Source: an uncultured Eubacteriales bacterium (GTDB lineage: Bacteria; Bacillota; Clostridia; Oscillospirales; Oscillospiraceae). From it: a DNA stretch of 7,668 nt. The notes under the pieces are model-generated. The model made no database searches. It saw only the letters and a list, made by a program, of their open reading frames with translations, and was not told the origin of the DNA. Positions 1 through 6,549 of the stretch are shown piece by piece (the first letter of the stretch is position 1; each line of letters starts with the position of its first letter). Position numbers and translations under genes: made by a program. The DNA lies in the NCBI GenBank assembly GCA_900320765.1, contig ONTN01000061.1:1-7668 (forward strand), given 5' to 3'.

Positions 1-488
1 TCGTTGATGCCTCTCGGTGTGATCTCCACGACATGGATGCTGCGGGGGAAGAGGTCGTTGACGTTCGACACAGTGCCGCAGTAGGTGCAGCGGGCGGTGG
101 TGTCGGGCGTGAGGAAGCTTTGATGGCAGTTGTGGCAGAGATAGAGCGAGGTGGGGCGGTCGTAGTCGATGCCGATATGTCGCAGAGGCTTGTGGCACTT
201 GGGGCAGATGAGCTGTCCGCCGACGATGTAGGTATGCTCCGGAGAAATGTTGGCACAGGGGAAGTGGTGGATCACCGACTCGTAGTCAAGTTCGTTGCTG
301 CCACAGTTGGGGCACTGCTCCTGATAGATCAGGTGGGAGTGCTGGCACTTTGGGCAGACATGCATGCGGTAGGCGGTCTTGCGGTAAGCCAGCGTGCCGT
401 GTGCTACGCCCATGTCGATCCAGGAGAAATACTCATTGATGTGGAAGAGGCTCCAGCTGTGTAGGCATTCTGCCAGCGGGAGGGCATC
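1..488 (-). CDS. TackOD1-like multi-zinc-ribbon protein, partial at both ends
   Basis: Reading the minus strand from 488 down to the left edge gives 162 uninterrupted codons with no usable start; the frame meets a TGA at 513-515 and runs off the window. The translation holds five CxxC pairs, at residues 45/48, 59/62, 95/98, 118/121 and 134/137 counted from base 488, plus C78. This is the pattern of two to three stacked zinc ribbons. The stretches CPNCGS, HHFPCANISPEHTY, CPKCHKPLRHIGIDYD and CTYCG match my memory of the TackOD1 (thaumarchaeal output domain 1) metal-binding family, which also occurs in Bacteroidales, often as an output domain of signalling proteins. Function is not known beyond metal binding. 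The 5' part of the gene is missing, cut at the junction with metK, and base and codon use differ from the rest of the window. The long plus-strand frame over 33-464 is its shadow. I am confident of the coding strand and zinc ribbons, less so of the family name. Confidence 0.72.
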
Positions 489-497
489 CCGGAGCTT
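483..497. other. Breakpoint joining two decapitated genes
   Basis: MetK-like sequence (P-E-L-M-P-A-P-I) begins at about 489 and the preceding in-frame codons read A-F-C-Q-R-E-G-I, which does not resemble MetK; an in-frame TAG lies at 462-464. On the opposite strand the zinc-ribbon frame ends as protein-like sequence in the same few bases. Two unrelated genes pointing away from each other, each missing its 5' part at one shared point, mark a recombination or assembly join. No transposase, tRNA, direct repeat or terminal inverted repeat is visible beside it. Confidence 0.75.
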
Positions 498-1253
498 ATG
501 CCCGCGCCGATCTCAATGGCTCACGCGCTCTCAAGAAGGCTCGCGAGCGTTAGAAAGTCCGGAGAGCTCGGCTTTCTCCGACCTGACGGGAAAAGCCAGG
601 TGACCGTCAGATACGGGGAGACGGGCGAGGTTGAGTCCGTTCCCGCTATCGTAGTATCAACCCAGCATTCTCCCGACGTTTCGATCTCAGCCCTGAGAGA
701 GGCCGTTATCGAGACCGTTATAAAGCCCGTTATCCCCGAAAAGCTTATTACCCGCGATACGAAGTTTTTCGTTAATCCGACAGGGCGCTTCGTCGTCGGC
801 GGGCCGGTGGGCGATTCCGGACTCACCGGAAGAAAGATCATCGTCGATACTTACGGAGGAATGGCGTCGCACGGAGGAGGCTGCTTCTCCGGCAAGGACC
901 CCACAAAGGTCGACAGAAGCGCGGCGTATATGGCGCGATATATCGCAAAAAACCTCGTCGCCGCCGGACTCGCTAAGCGCTGCCAGATCGAGATAGCCTA
1001 TGCGATCGGCGTCGCGAGACCTGTTTCCGTGCTCGTTGACACATTCGGCACCGGAGCTCTTCCCGATGAGGCTCTTGCAGAGATCGTGACGAGCCGCTTT
1101 GATATGAGACCAGCGAGCATAATAAGAAAGCTCGACCTTTTAAGGCCGATATATAAGAAGACTGCCGCATATGGTCACTTCGGAAGAACGGACGTAGATC
1201 TTCCGTGGGAGCGCCTTGATATGAAGGAAACGCTGAGAGGATACTTAAATTGA
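498..1253 (+). CDS. metK: S-adenosylmethionine synthase, C-terminal two thirds (5' truncated)
   Basis: MetK makes S-adenosylmethionine from methionine and ATP in the cytosol; the full enzyme is about 380-400 residues. Only the last ~251 residues are here. Visible family signatures, numbered from the internal Met at 498, are MPAPI (1-5), LRPDGKSQVT (27-36), STQHS (54-58), NPTGRFVVGGPVGDSGLTGR (93-112), VDTYGG (116-121) and the glycine-rich GGGCFSGKDPTKVDR (126-140), followed by AYGHFGR (224-230) near the C-terminus. Missing is the N-terminal ~130 residues with the HPD motif, part of the Mg2+ and K+ ligands and the GDQG segment, so the product as it stands cannot be an active enzyme. The Met at 498 is the conserved internal Met of LMPAPI, not a true start, and no ribosome binding site precedes it; similarity extends back about three codons, to 489. 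The stop overlaps the next gene's TTG start. Confidence 0.95.
   Translation: MPAPISMAHALSRRLASVRKSGELGFLRPDGKSQVTVRYGETGEVESVPAIVVSTQHSPDVSISALREAVIETVIKPVIPEKLITRDTKFFVNPTGRFVVGGPVGDSGLTGRKIIVDTYGGMASHGGGCFSGKDPTKVDRSAAYMARYIAKNLVAAGLAKRCQIEIAYAIGVARPVSVLVDTFGTGALPDEALAEIVTSRFDMRPASIIRKLDLLRPIYKKTAAYGHFGRTDVDLPWERLDMKETLRGYLN
1235..1240 (+). promoter_or_regulatory. Ribosome binding site for the TTG start of rlmB
   Basis: GAGAGG lies nine bases before the TTG at 1250-1252, inside the end of metK. It supports the TTG as the start; the first in-frame ATG downstream would remove the conserved EGRNAV segment. Confidence 0.6.
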
Positions 1254-2035
1254 GAAACGAGAAAGATTCTAATAAGACGTTTGCCCCGCCCGAGGGTTAT
1301 ATCGAGGGCAGAAACGCCGTGACCGAGGCACTGAGAGCCGGAAGACCTATCGACAAGCTTTTCGTTGCAAAGGGTGACGCGGACGCTGGCCTTTCCCGCA
1401 TTGCGGCTATGGCAAAGAGCGCCGGGATACCTGTTGTCGATATCGACAGGCGCAAGCTCGATACGATCAGCGTAACCGGTGCGCATCAGGGTGTCATAGC
1501 CGCCTGCGCAGTTAAGGAATACGTCTCCGTTGCCGAAATTCTGAATATTGCAAAAGAGAAGGGCGAGGATCCGTTTATAATAATCTGCGATGAGATATCA
1601 GATCCTCATAACCTTGGCGCGATAGTCAGAACGGCGGAGGCCGCCGGAGTCCACGGCATCATCATTCCGAAGAGGAGAAGCGCGGGAGCTACCGCGACCG
1701 TAGCAAAGACGAGCGCGGGGGCTGTTGAGTATATGCCCATCGCGAGAGTGCCGAACATCGTTTCCGCCATAGAAGAGCTGAAAAAAGCGGGAGTTTGGAT
1801 CTACGGTACCGCGGCTGACGGGGCAAGCGGGCTCTGGAGCACTGACCTCAAAGGTCCGATAGCTCTTGTGATAGGCTCCGAGGGCGACGGAATGAGCCGC
1901 CTTGTTTCAGAAAACTGCGATTTCAAGCTTTCTATTCCAATGGCGGGAAAAATATCATCGCTGAACGCTTCGTGCTCTGCGGCGATAGTGATATATGAAG
2001 CCGTCCGCCAAAGAAATCAGGATAATAAGAGGTGA
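1250..2035 (+). CDS. rlmB: 23S rRNA (guanosine-2'-O)-methyltransferase RlmB, TrmH/SpoU family
   Basis: This 261-residue protein has the layout of RlmB, which 2'-O-methylates a guanosine (2251 in E. coli numbering) in the peptidyl-transferase P loop of 23S rRNA using SAM. Residues 19-90 form the substrate-binding N-terminal domain (EGRNAVTEAL at 19-28; GAHQGVIA at 77-84). Residues 107-255 are the SPOUT knot domain with all three motifs: motif 1 DPHNLGAIVRT (118-128, with N121 and the catalytic R127), motif 2 VIGSEGDGMS (207-216) and motif 3 LSIPMAGKISSLNASCSAA (227-245, SLN at 237-239). Length is normal for the family (~245-265). The start is TTG, four bases overlapping the metK stop, which implies translational coupling; the stop lies within the next gene's ribosome binding site. 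A related TrmH-family enzyme with another rRNA target cannot be excluded, but RlmB fits best. Confidence 0.9.
   Translation: MRNEKDSNKTFAPPEGYIEGRNAVTEALRAGRPIDKLFVAKGDADAGLSRIAAMAKSAGIPVVDIDRRKLDTISVTGAHQGVIAACAVKEYVSVAEILNIAKEKGEDPFIIICDEISDPHNLGAIVRTAEAAGVHGIIIPKRRSAGATATVAKTSAGAVEYMPIARVPNIVSAIEELKKAGVWIYGTAADGASGLWSTDLKGPIALVIGSEGDGMSRLVSENCDFKLSIPMAGKISSLNASCSAAIVIYEAVRQRNQDNKR
2030..2035 (+). promoter_or_regulatory. Ribosome binding site that fixes the start at 2043
   Basis: AGGTGA, seven bases before the ATG at 2043-2045 and overlapping the rlmB stop codon. It favours 2043 over the earlier in-frame ATG at 1995, which lies inside rlmB and has no comparable site; the 16 residues before 2043 also do not look like the rest of the protein. 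Confidence 0.75.
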
Positions 2036-2042
2036 AGTCAAA

Positions 2043-4319
2043 ATGCCGAAAGATAAGAATAACGATCAATTCAGCATAGAAGACATTCTGAACGAGAGCT
2101 ACGATTCAAACGAATCTTTTTCGCTGGAGTCTATCCTGTCCGAGTATAAGGGCAGCGCCTTTATCCAGGGGGAGAAGAAGACCCCGTCTCACGAGCTTGA
2201 CGATAAGGTGAATGAGATACTCAGAAGCTCGGGCGTTCCCGTAGCGGGGGATAGAAAGAAAGCTCCCGAGCCGAAGCCGCAGCCCAAGCCCGCGGAAGCC
2301 GATAAAGTGATAGACTTTACCTCCGCTGCCCGCAGACCCGAGCCGGAGATTAAGGTTTTTGAGCCTAAGGCTAAGAGCGAGCCGCAGCCCATCAATAAGT
2401 CCACCGAGAGCTCTGACTACCGCCACTATTCCGAGAACGACGACAGGTATTTTGATTTAAAACGGTTTCAGAAGAAGGTCTCTGAGGAGCTGTATAAGGA
2501 CGACTTTGATTTCCCCGAGATAAGCGCAGAGAAGCCCAACGATTCGGAGTATGAGGAAGACGATGAAGAGAGACCCTCTCTGTTTTCGAGACTGTTCTCC
2601 CGCTTCCGCAGGGATGACGACGGGGAAGAGCTCGAGGACGAGGAAGAAGCGGAGGAGCCCGAGGAGCCTGAGCCCGATCTAACGGAAGAGATGAGAAGGC
2701 TTGCAGCTCCAGTTCCTATGCTTACGATTCGTTCCTACATTGCTGCTGCAATAGTTATCGTTATGGCAATTTTCACTTTCCTTTTTGAGGCTCAGAGCCC
2801 GCTGCCCTTCGGAATCGGCTTTAAGCAGCTTTCAGCCGTCGGCGTACTGATGATACTCCAGCTTATTGTGATGGCGCTCGGAATCGACATTCTGATCTCC
2901 GGCTTTTCGGACATTATCCACGCCCAGCCCGGAACGGATTCCCTAGTTCTCTTTTCCTGCCTTTTTACGCTGATCGACGGCATTATTATCCTCGCGAAGA
3001 AAGAGGTTAATTACGGCCTCAGCTTTTCCCTTGTTTCGGCGGCGTCCGTGTTCTTTGCAATGCGCGGGAAGAGGACTCACCTTATTTCGTATATCTTCTC
3101 CCTCAAGATGACAAAGGCCTCGTCCAATCCCTTCGGCGTTATCAGCGTTGAGGACGATTCCGACCCGGTCAGGAGCATTTTGAAGAAGATCCACGGCGGC
3201 ACCGACGGCTTTTACAGAAAGCTCGTCGCGAAGGACGCTAACGAATCGCTCTACGCCCTCGCCGTTCCTACCCTTGTAGTAGTATCCTTCCTCTTTGCTC
3301 TTCTTGCATCCGTAGGACAGGGGCGGGGAGAGGAGTTCACACACACCTTTTCCACAATGGCGGCTGTAAGCGCGGCGTTCCCGGCGGCGTCCGCCTTTGC
3401 CCTCCCGTTCAGCTACGCCGCGTCGATCCTCCGCAAATCCGGCAGCGCGCTTGCCGGATGGGGCGGCGTTTGCGAGCTTTACGACTCTGACGGGGCGCTT
3501 ATCACCGACGACGACGTTTTCCCCGTGGGAAGCATTTCTCTCAGCGGAATAAAGTTCTTTGAGGGCGTTAATAACCAGAAGGCTGTTGTCTACGGAGCAA
3601 GCCTGCTTGCCGCATCCGAGACCGGCCTTTCAAGGGTGTTCTCCGAGCTCCTTCGCAGCCAGGGGCTTACGAGGCGCAACGTCTCCTCGTTCGAGCCCTA
3701 CGAGGGTGGCGGGATAGGTGGAAACATCGAGGGCGAGCGCGTTCTTGCCGGCACCGGGGCGTTTATGAACCTTATGGGTATCAGAGTTCCCGAGAAGGTC
3801 AACACCAACAACGCGATCTTTATCGCCGTCAACGGAACGCTCGCCGCCCTGTTTTCGGTAAACTACATTCCGGCCAACTCCGTCGCCACCTCGCTTCGCT
3901 CGCTTCTTAATACGAGGGTAAACGTTCTGTTCGCCGTCAAGGACTTTAACGTAACTCCGGCGATAATCTCCCAGAAGTTCCGCGTTTCAATGGACGGCGT
4001 GGAGTATCTTCCGTCTTCAGTAAGCTACGAGCTTGCCAAATCGGAGAAGGGCTCAAAAACCGGTATTTCCGCCATCCTTTGCAGGGAAGGGCTTTCGCCC
4101 TTTGCCGAGGTAATAACAAAGGCTCGCCTTGTCAAAACTGTATCCGAGCTGAATTCTCTCATTTCCCTCGGAGGCACGGTTATAGGCATACTTCTTATGT
4201 ATTTCCTCTGCGCTTCGGAAGCGTATAATTCGGCGTCCTCGGGCAACGCATTTATATTTATGCTCGCCGTTGAAGCCTGCGTTTTCCTCCTAAGCCAGCT
4301 TGTAAGAAAGAGATCGTAA
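2043..4319 (+). CDS. Putative inactive P1B-type ATPase-like membrane protein with acidic disordered N-terminus
   Basis: A 758-residue protein. Residues 1-220 are low-complexity and charged: two copies of an FS[IL]E-x-IL-x-E motif (10-18, 26-34), a Pro-Glu-Lys segment (~74-120) and a strongly acidic run (~168-215) broken by a basic SRLFSRFRR patch. Hydrophobic segments follow at about 233-248, 262-284, 300-318, 325-340, 403-424, 435-459, 704-724 and 734-754. This 4 + 2 + soluble + 2 order matches the P1B metal-pump layout. FPAASAFALP (446-455) aligns position by position with the pump's CPCALGLATP; DDDVFP (489-494) occupies the place of DKTGTL; VLAGTGAFMNLMGI (567-580) and AIFIAVNGTLAALFSV (591-606) resemble nucleotide-domain and P-domain elements; VKDFN stands where TGDN is expected. 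The CPC, KTGT, actuator TGE and GDGxND motifs are absent and the actuator loop is only ~60 residues, so ion pumping is unlikely. It may serve as a scaffold or sensor. It lies seven bases after rlmB, in the same operon. The family assignment is inference from motifs and topology; the function is unknown. Confidence 0.7.
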   Translation: MPKDKNNDQFSIEDILNESYDSNESFSLESILSEYKGSAFIQGEKKTPSHELDDKVNEILRSSGVPVAGDRKKAPEPKPQPKPAEADKVIDFTSAARRPEPEIKVFEPKAKSEPQPINKSTESSDYRHYSENDDRYFDLKRFQKKVSEELYKDDFDFPEISAEKPNDSEYEEDDEERPSLFSRLFSRFRRDDDGEELEDEEEAEEPEEPEPDLTEEMRRLAAPVPMLTIRSYIAAAIVIVMAIFTFLFEAQSPLPFGIGFKQLSAVGVLMILQLIVMALGIDILISGFSDIIHAQPGTDSLVLFSCLFTLIDGIIILAKKEVNYGLSFSLVSAASVFFAMRGKRTHLISYIFSLKMTKASSNPFGVISVEDDSDPVRSILKKIHGGTDGFYRKLVAKDANESLYALAVPTLVVVSFLFALLASVGQGRGEEFTHTFSTMAAVSAAFPAASAFALPFSYAASILRKSGSALAGWGGVCELYDSDGALITDDDVFPVGSISLSGIKFFEGVNNQKAVVYGASLLAASETGLSRVFSELLRSQGLTRRNVSSFEPYEGGGIGGNIEGERVLAGTGAFMNLMGIRVPEKVNTNNAIFIAVNGTLAALFSVNYIPANSVATSLRSLLNTRVNVLFAVKDFNVTPAIISQKFRVSMDGVEYLPSSVSYELAKSEKGSKTGISAILCREGLSPFAEVITKARLVKTVSELNSLISLGGTVIGILLMYFLCASEAYNSASSGNAFIFMLAVEACVFLLSQLVRKRS

Positions 4320-4349
4320 GCACTTTGTTTAGTTTTACAAAAAAATATA

Positions 4350-4378
4350 TTGTTTTTCGATTGGCAATAGTGTATAAT
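4350..4378 (+). promoter_or_regulatory. Sigma-A-type promoter for the EF-G gene
   Basis: A perfect -10 hexamer TATAAT at 4373-4378, preceded at exactly 17 bases by TTGTTT (4350-4355), which keeps only the TTG of the -35 consensus. The surrounding ~120 bases are AT-rich, in contrast with the flanking genes. Transcription would start near 4385, leaving a leader of about 60 bases. A nearer TTGGCA (4361-4366) is spaced only six bases from the -10 and is not a usable -35. Confidence 0.7.
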
Positions 4379-4386
4379 ACATAAGG

Positions 4387-4409
4387 TTATTAACTTTCTG
4401 CGTTAATAA
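4387..4409 (+). promoter_or_regulatory. Perfect 8-bp dyad at the start of the EF-G leader
   Basis: TTATTAAC (4387-4394) and GTTAATAA (4402-4409) are exact inverted copies separated by seven bases. The dyad begins about nine bases after the -10 box, so it covers the predicted transcription start. It could be a repressor operator or a 5' mRNA stem; no T-run follows that would make it a terminator. The role is inference. Confidence 0.5.
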
Positions 4410-4443
4410 AAATTTACATATCAAGAAGAGAGGACTGTTCCAT

Positions 4444-6474
4444 ATGGGCTACGACGCAACAAAAATCCGCAATATCGCGCTTCTGGGTCACGGAGGCAAC
4501 GGAAAGACCTCCCTTGCGGAGAGCATTCTTTACGTTACCGGCTCTACCGACCGCCAGGGCAGAGTAGGCGACGGCAACACCGTCAGCGACTACGACGCGG
4601 AAGAAATCAAGAGACAGACCAGTATTTCCACCTCGACCATGTTCGCCAACTACAATGGCTACAAGGTAAATATTCTCGATACTCCGGGATATTTCGACTT
4701 TGTCGGAGAGGTATATGAGGCGCTTCGCGTCGCAGGTCTCGGGATTATCGTAGTTTCCGGCAAGGACAGGATCAACGTCGGCGCTGAGAAGGCATGGAAG
4801 TACGTTAGCGAGCGCAAGCTTCCCAGAGCCATCTACATCTCCAAGATGGACGAGGACAACGCCAACTTTGAGAAGGCGTTCGAAGCCCTCCGCGGCAAGT
4901 TCGGAAACAGCGTCTGCGCGTTCACCGAGCCCATTATGAAGGGCGATAAGGTCGTCGGAATCGTCGATATAGTTTCCCAGAAGGCTTTCAACTTCGTAAA
5001 CGGCAAGAGAGTTGAGACCGCTATCCCCGCCGAGCTCCAGGATAAGGTTGAGGAGCACTATGCAGAGCTCACCGAGAACGCCGCCGGAACGAGCGAGGAG
5101 CTTATGGAGAAGTATTTCGAGGAGGGCGTTCTCTCCGAGAAGGAGCTCCACGACGCGCTTGCTATCGGCATCGCGAGCGGTGATATCTGCCCCGTCTTCT
5201 TCGGAAGCGCCGCCGAAAATATCGGCACCGTCGTTCTTCTTGACGCCATAATCAATATGTTCCCCGCTCCCAAGGAGCTCGGAAAGCCCATCGACGGTAA
5301 TGCGCCCACAAAGCTTCTCGTCTATAAATCCATTTCCGATCAGTTCGGCAAGTTCAGCCTCTTTAAGGTCATTGCCGGCAAGGTCACTCCCGATATGACC
5401 CTTACGAACCCGCGCACCGGCGCACAGGAGAAGCTCGGCCACATCTATCAGATGCAGGGCAAGAAGAATATCGAGGTCAAGGAGCTTGGCCCCGGCGACA
5501 TCGGCGCCGCCTCCAAGCTCTCCGATACCGCCACCGGCGATACCCTCTGCGATCCCAAGGCTGTCGAGGCCGCGCCCGGAATTGATTTCCCGGCTCCGTG
5601 CTACACGATGGCTATCAGGCCGAAGACCAAGGGACAGGAGGATAAGGTCGCTCAGGGCCTCACAAGGCTCCGTGAAGAGGACAGGACCTTCACCGTTGTC
5701 AATAACGCTGAGACCAAGCAGATGGTCATCTCCGGAATGGGCGATACCCAGCTTGATGTTATCTGCTCCAAGCTCAAGTCCAAGTTTGGCGTCGACGTCG
5801 AGCTCTATCCCGCAAAGGTCGCATATCGCGAGAAGATCCGCAAAAAGATCGAGGCTCATGGCCGTCATAAGAAGCAGTCCGGCGGTCACGGCCAGTTCGG
5901 CGACGTCTGGATACGCTTCGAGCCGCAGGATGAGACAGAGGATCTCATCTTCGCCGAAGAGGTATTCGGCGGCTCAGTACCGAAAAACTTCTTCCCTGCA
6001 GTTGAAAAGGGCCTTCGCGACAGCGTTACCCGCGGCGTTCTTGCGGGTTATCCGATGGTCTACCTCAAGGCCACCCTCTATGATGGCTCCTACCATCCCG
6101 TCGACTCCTCAGAAATGGCGTTCAAGACTGCTGCCAACCTTGCGTTCAAGGAGCTTATTAACGCCTCTCCCGCGATTCTTGAGCCGATCGGCCTTCTCAA
6201 GGTCACTATTCCGGACGTCAATATGGGCGACATTATGTCTGACCTCTCCAAGCGTCGCGGAAGCCCGATGGGTATGAGCGTCGATAAGGACGGCAACCAG
6301 GTCGTTGAGGCAGAGGTGCCGATGGCCGAAATGGGCACTTATGCCATCGATCTCCGCTCCATGACTCAGGGCCGCGGCTCGTTCACTCTTGAGTTCGTTC
6401 GCTATGACGAGGCTCCTGCAAACGTTCAGGAGAAGATCATTGCCGACGCTAAGGCCGAGAGCGACGACGAGTAA
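4444..6474 (+). CDS. fusA: Elongation factor G paralogue (EF-G-2/FusA2 type GTPase)
   Basis: A 676-residue translational GTPase with the full EF-G domain order. The G domain has G1 GHGGNGKT (15-22), a switch I reading RQTSISTS (57-64) instead of RGITIT, G3 DTPGYFDF (79-86), G4 SKMD (133-136) and G5 GSA (254-256). Domain II follows (~285-370), then domain III (~385-455), domain IV with KKQSGGHGQFGDVW (476-489) and GSYHPVDSS (548-556), and domain V with LEPIGLLKV (579-587). G1, switch I, the Tyr in G3 and domain IV match EF-G-2 (as in Thermus) rather than the str-operon EF-G. The gene stands alone behind its own promoter, not beside rpsL/rpsG/tuf, which supports a paralogue. The usual G3 His is Tyr and the G4 Asn is Ser, as far as I recall both tolerated in this subfamily. 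AGAGAGGA (4427-4434) precedes the ATG by nine bases. Codon use is strongly biased, suggesting high expression. It may act in translocation or in ribosome recycling or stress; the sequence does not decide. Confidence 0.9.
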   Translation: MGYDATKIRNIALLGHGGNGKTSLAESILYVTGSTDRQGRVGDGNTVSDYDAEEIKRQTSISTSTMFANYNGYKVNILDTPGYFDFVGEVYEALRVAGLGIIVVSGKDRINVGAEKAWKYVSERKLPRAIYISKMDEDNANFEKAFEALRGKFGNSVCAFTEPIMKGDKVVGIVDIVSQKAFNFVNGKRVETAIPAELQDKVEEHYAELTENAAGTSEELMEKYFEEGVLSEKELHDALAIGIASGDICPVFFGSAAENIGTVVLLDAIINMFPAPKELGKPIDGNAPTKLLVYKSISDQFGKFSLFKVIAGKVTPDMTLTNPRTGAQEKLGHIYQMQGKKNIEVKELGPGDIGAASKLSDTATGDTLCDPKAVEAAPGIDFPAPCYTMAIRPKTKGQEDKVAQGLTRLREEDRTFTVVNNAETKQMVISGMGDTQLDVICSKLKSKFGVDVELYPAKVAYREKIRKKIEAHGRHKKQSGGHGQFGDVWIRFEPQDETEDLIFAEEVFGGSVPKNFFPAVEKGLRDSVTRGVLAGYPMVYLKATLYDGSYHPVDSSEMAFKTAANLAFKELINASPAILEPIGLLKVTIPDVNMGDIMSDLSKRRGSPMGMSVDKDGNQVVEAEVPMAEMGTYAIDLRSMTQGRGSFTLEFVRYDEAPANVQEKIIADAKAESDDE

Positions 6475-6489
6475 TCAAAGCTATTTTTT

Positions 6490-6526
6490 CAGAGGCCGGA
6501 AGACTCCGGCCTCTGTTTCTATTTAT
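6490..6526 (+). terminator. Rho-independent terminator or attenuator after the EF-G gene
   Basis: An 11-bp perfect, GC-rich stem (CAGAGGCCGGA at 6490-6500 with its complement at 6505-6515) and a four-base loop AGAC, followed by an interrupted T-rich tract TTTCTATTTAT. It begins 15 bases after the EF-G stop. The T tract is imperfect and the next gene starts 34 bases later with no clear promoter between, so partial read-through is likely. Confidence 0.8.
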
Positions 6527-6534
6527 CAGATAAT

Positions 6535-6540
6535 GAGGAG
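6535..6540 (+). promoter_or_regulatory. Ribosome binding site for the GTG start at 6550
   Basis: GAGGAG, nine bases before GTG at 6550-6552. It supports this non-ATG start; there is no in-frame ATG upstream that would be better placed. Confidence 0.7.
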
Positions 6541-6549
6541 CAAACGATA

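Noticed and set aside
33..464. 143-codon plus-strand frame rich in Val, Ala and Gly
   Set aside because: It is the antisense shadow of the zinc-ribbon frame; it lacks a ribosome binding site and any recognisable motif, while the opposite strand shows five CxxC pairs.
1995..2042. Earlier ATG for the pseudo-ATPase gene at 1995
   Set aside because: It lies within rlmB, has no ribosome binding site and adds 16 atypical residues; AGGTGA before 2043 is the better signal.
2943..3344. 133-codon minus-strand frame opposite the pseudo-ATPase gene
   Set aside because: Shadow frame without ribosome binding site or protein family features; the plus strand encodes clear membrane segments here.
4361..4366. 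TTGGCA as the -35 box of the EF-G promoter
   Set aside because: It is six bases from TATAAT; spacing of about 17 is needed, which TTGTTT at 4350 meets.
4414..5889. 491-codon minus-strand frame opposite the EF-G gene
   Set aside because: Its Leu, Gly, Asp and Ala content is what the complement of strongly codon-biased EF-G produces; it has no known motif and would cover the EF-G promoter region.
5486..6277. 263-codon plus-strand frame inside EF-G in another phase
   Set aside because: Ser/Arg/Pro-rich out-of-frame reading of a gene whose real frame is unambiguous.
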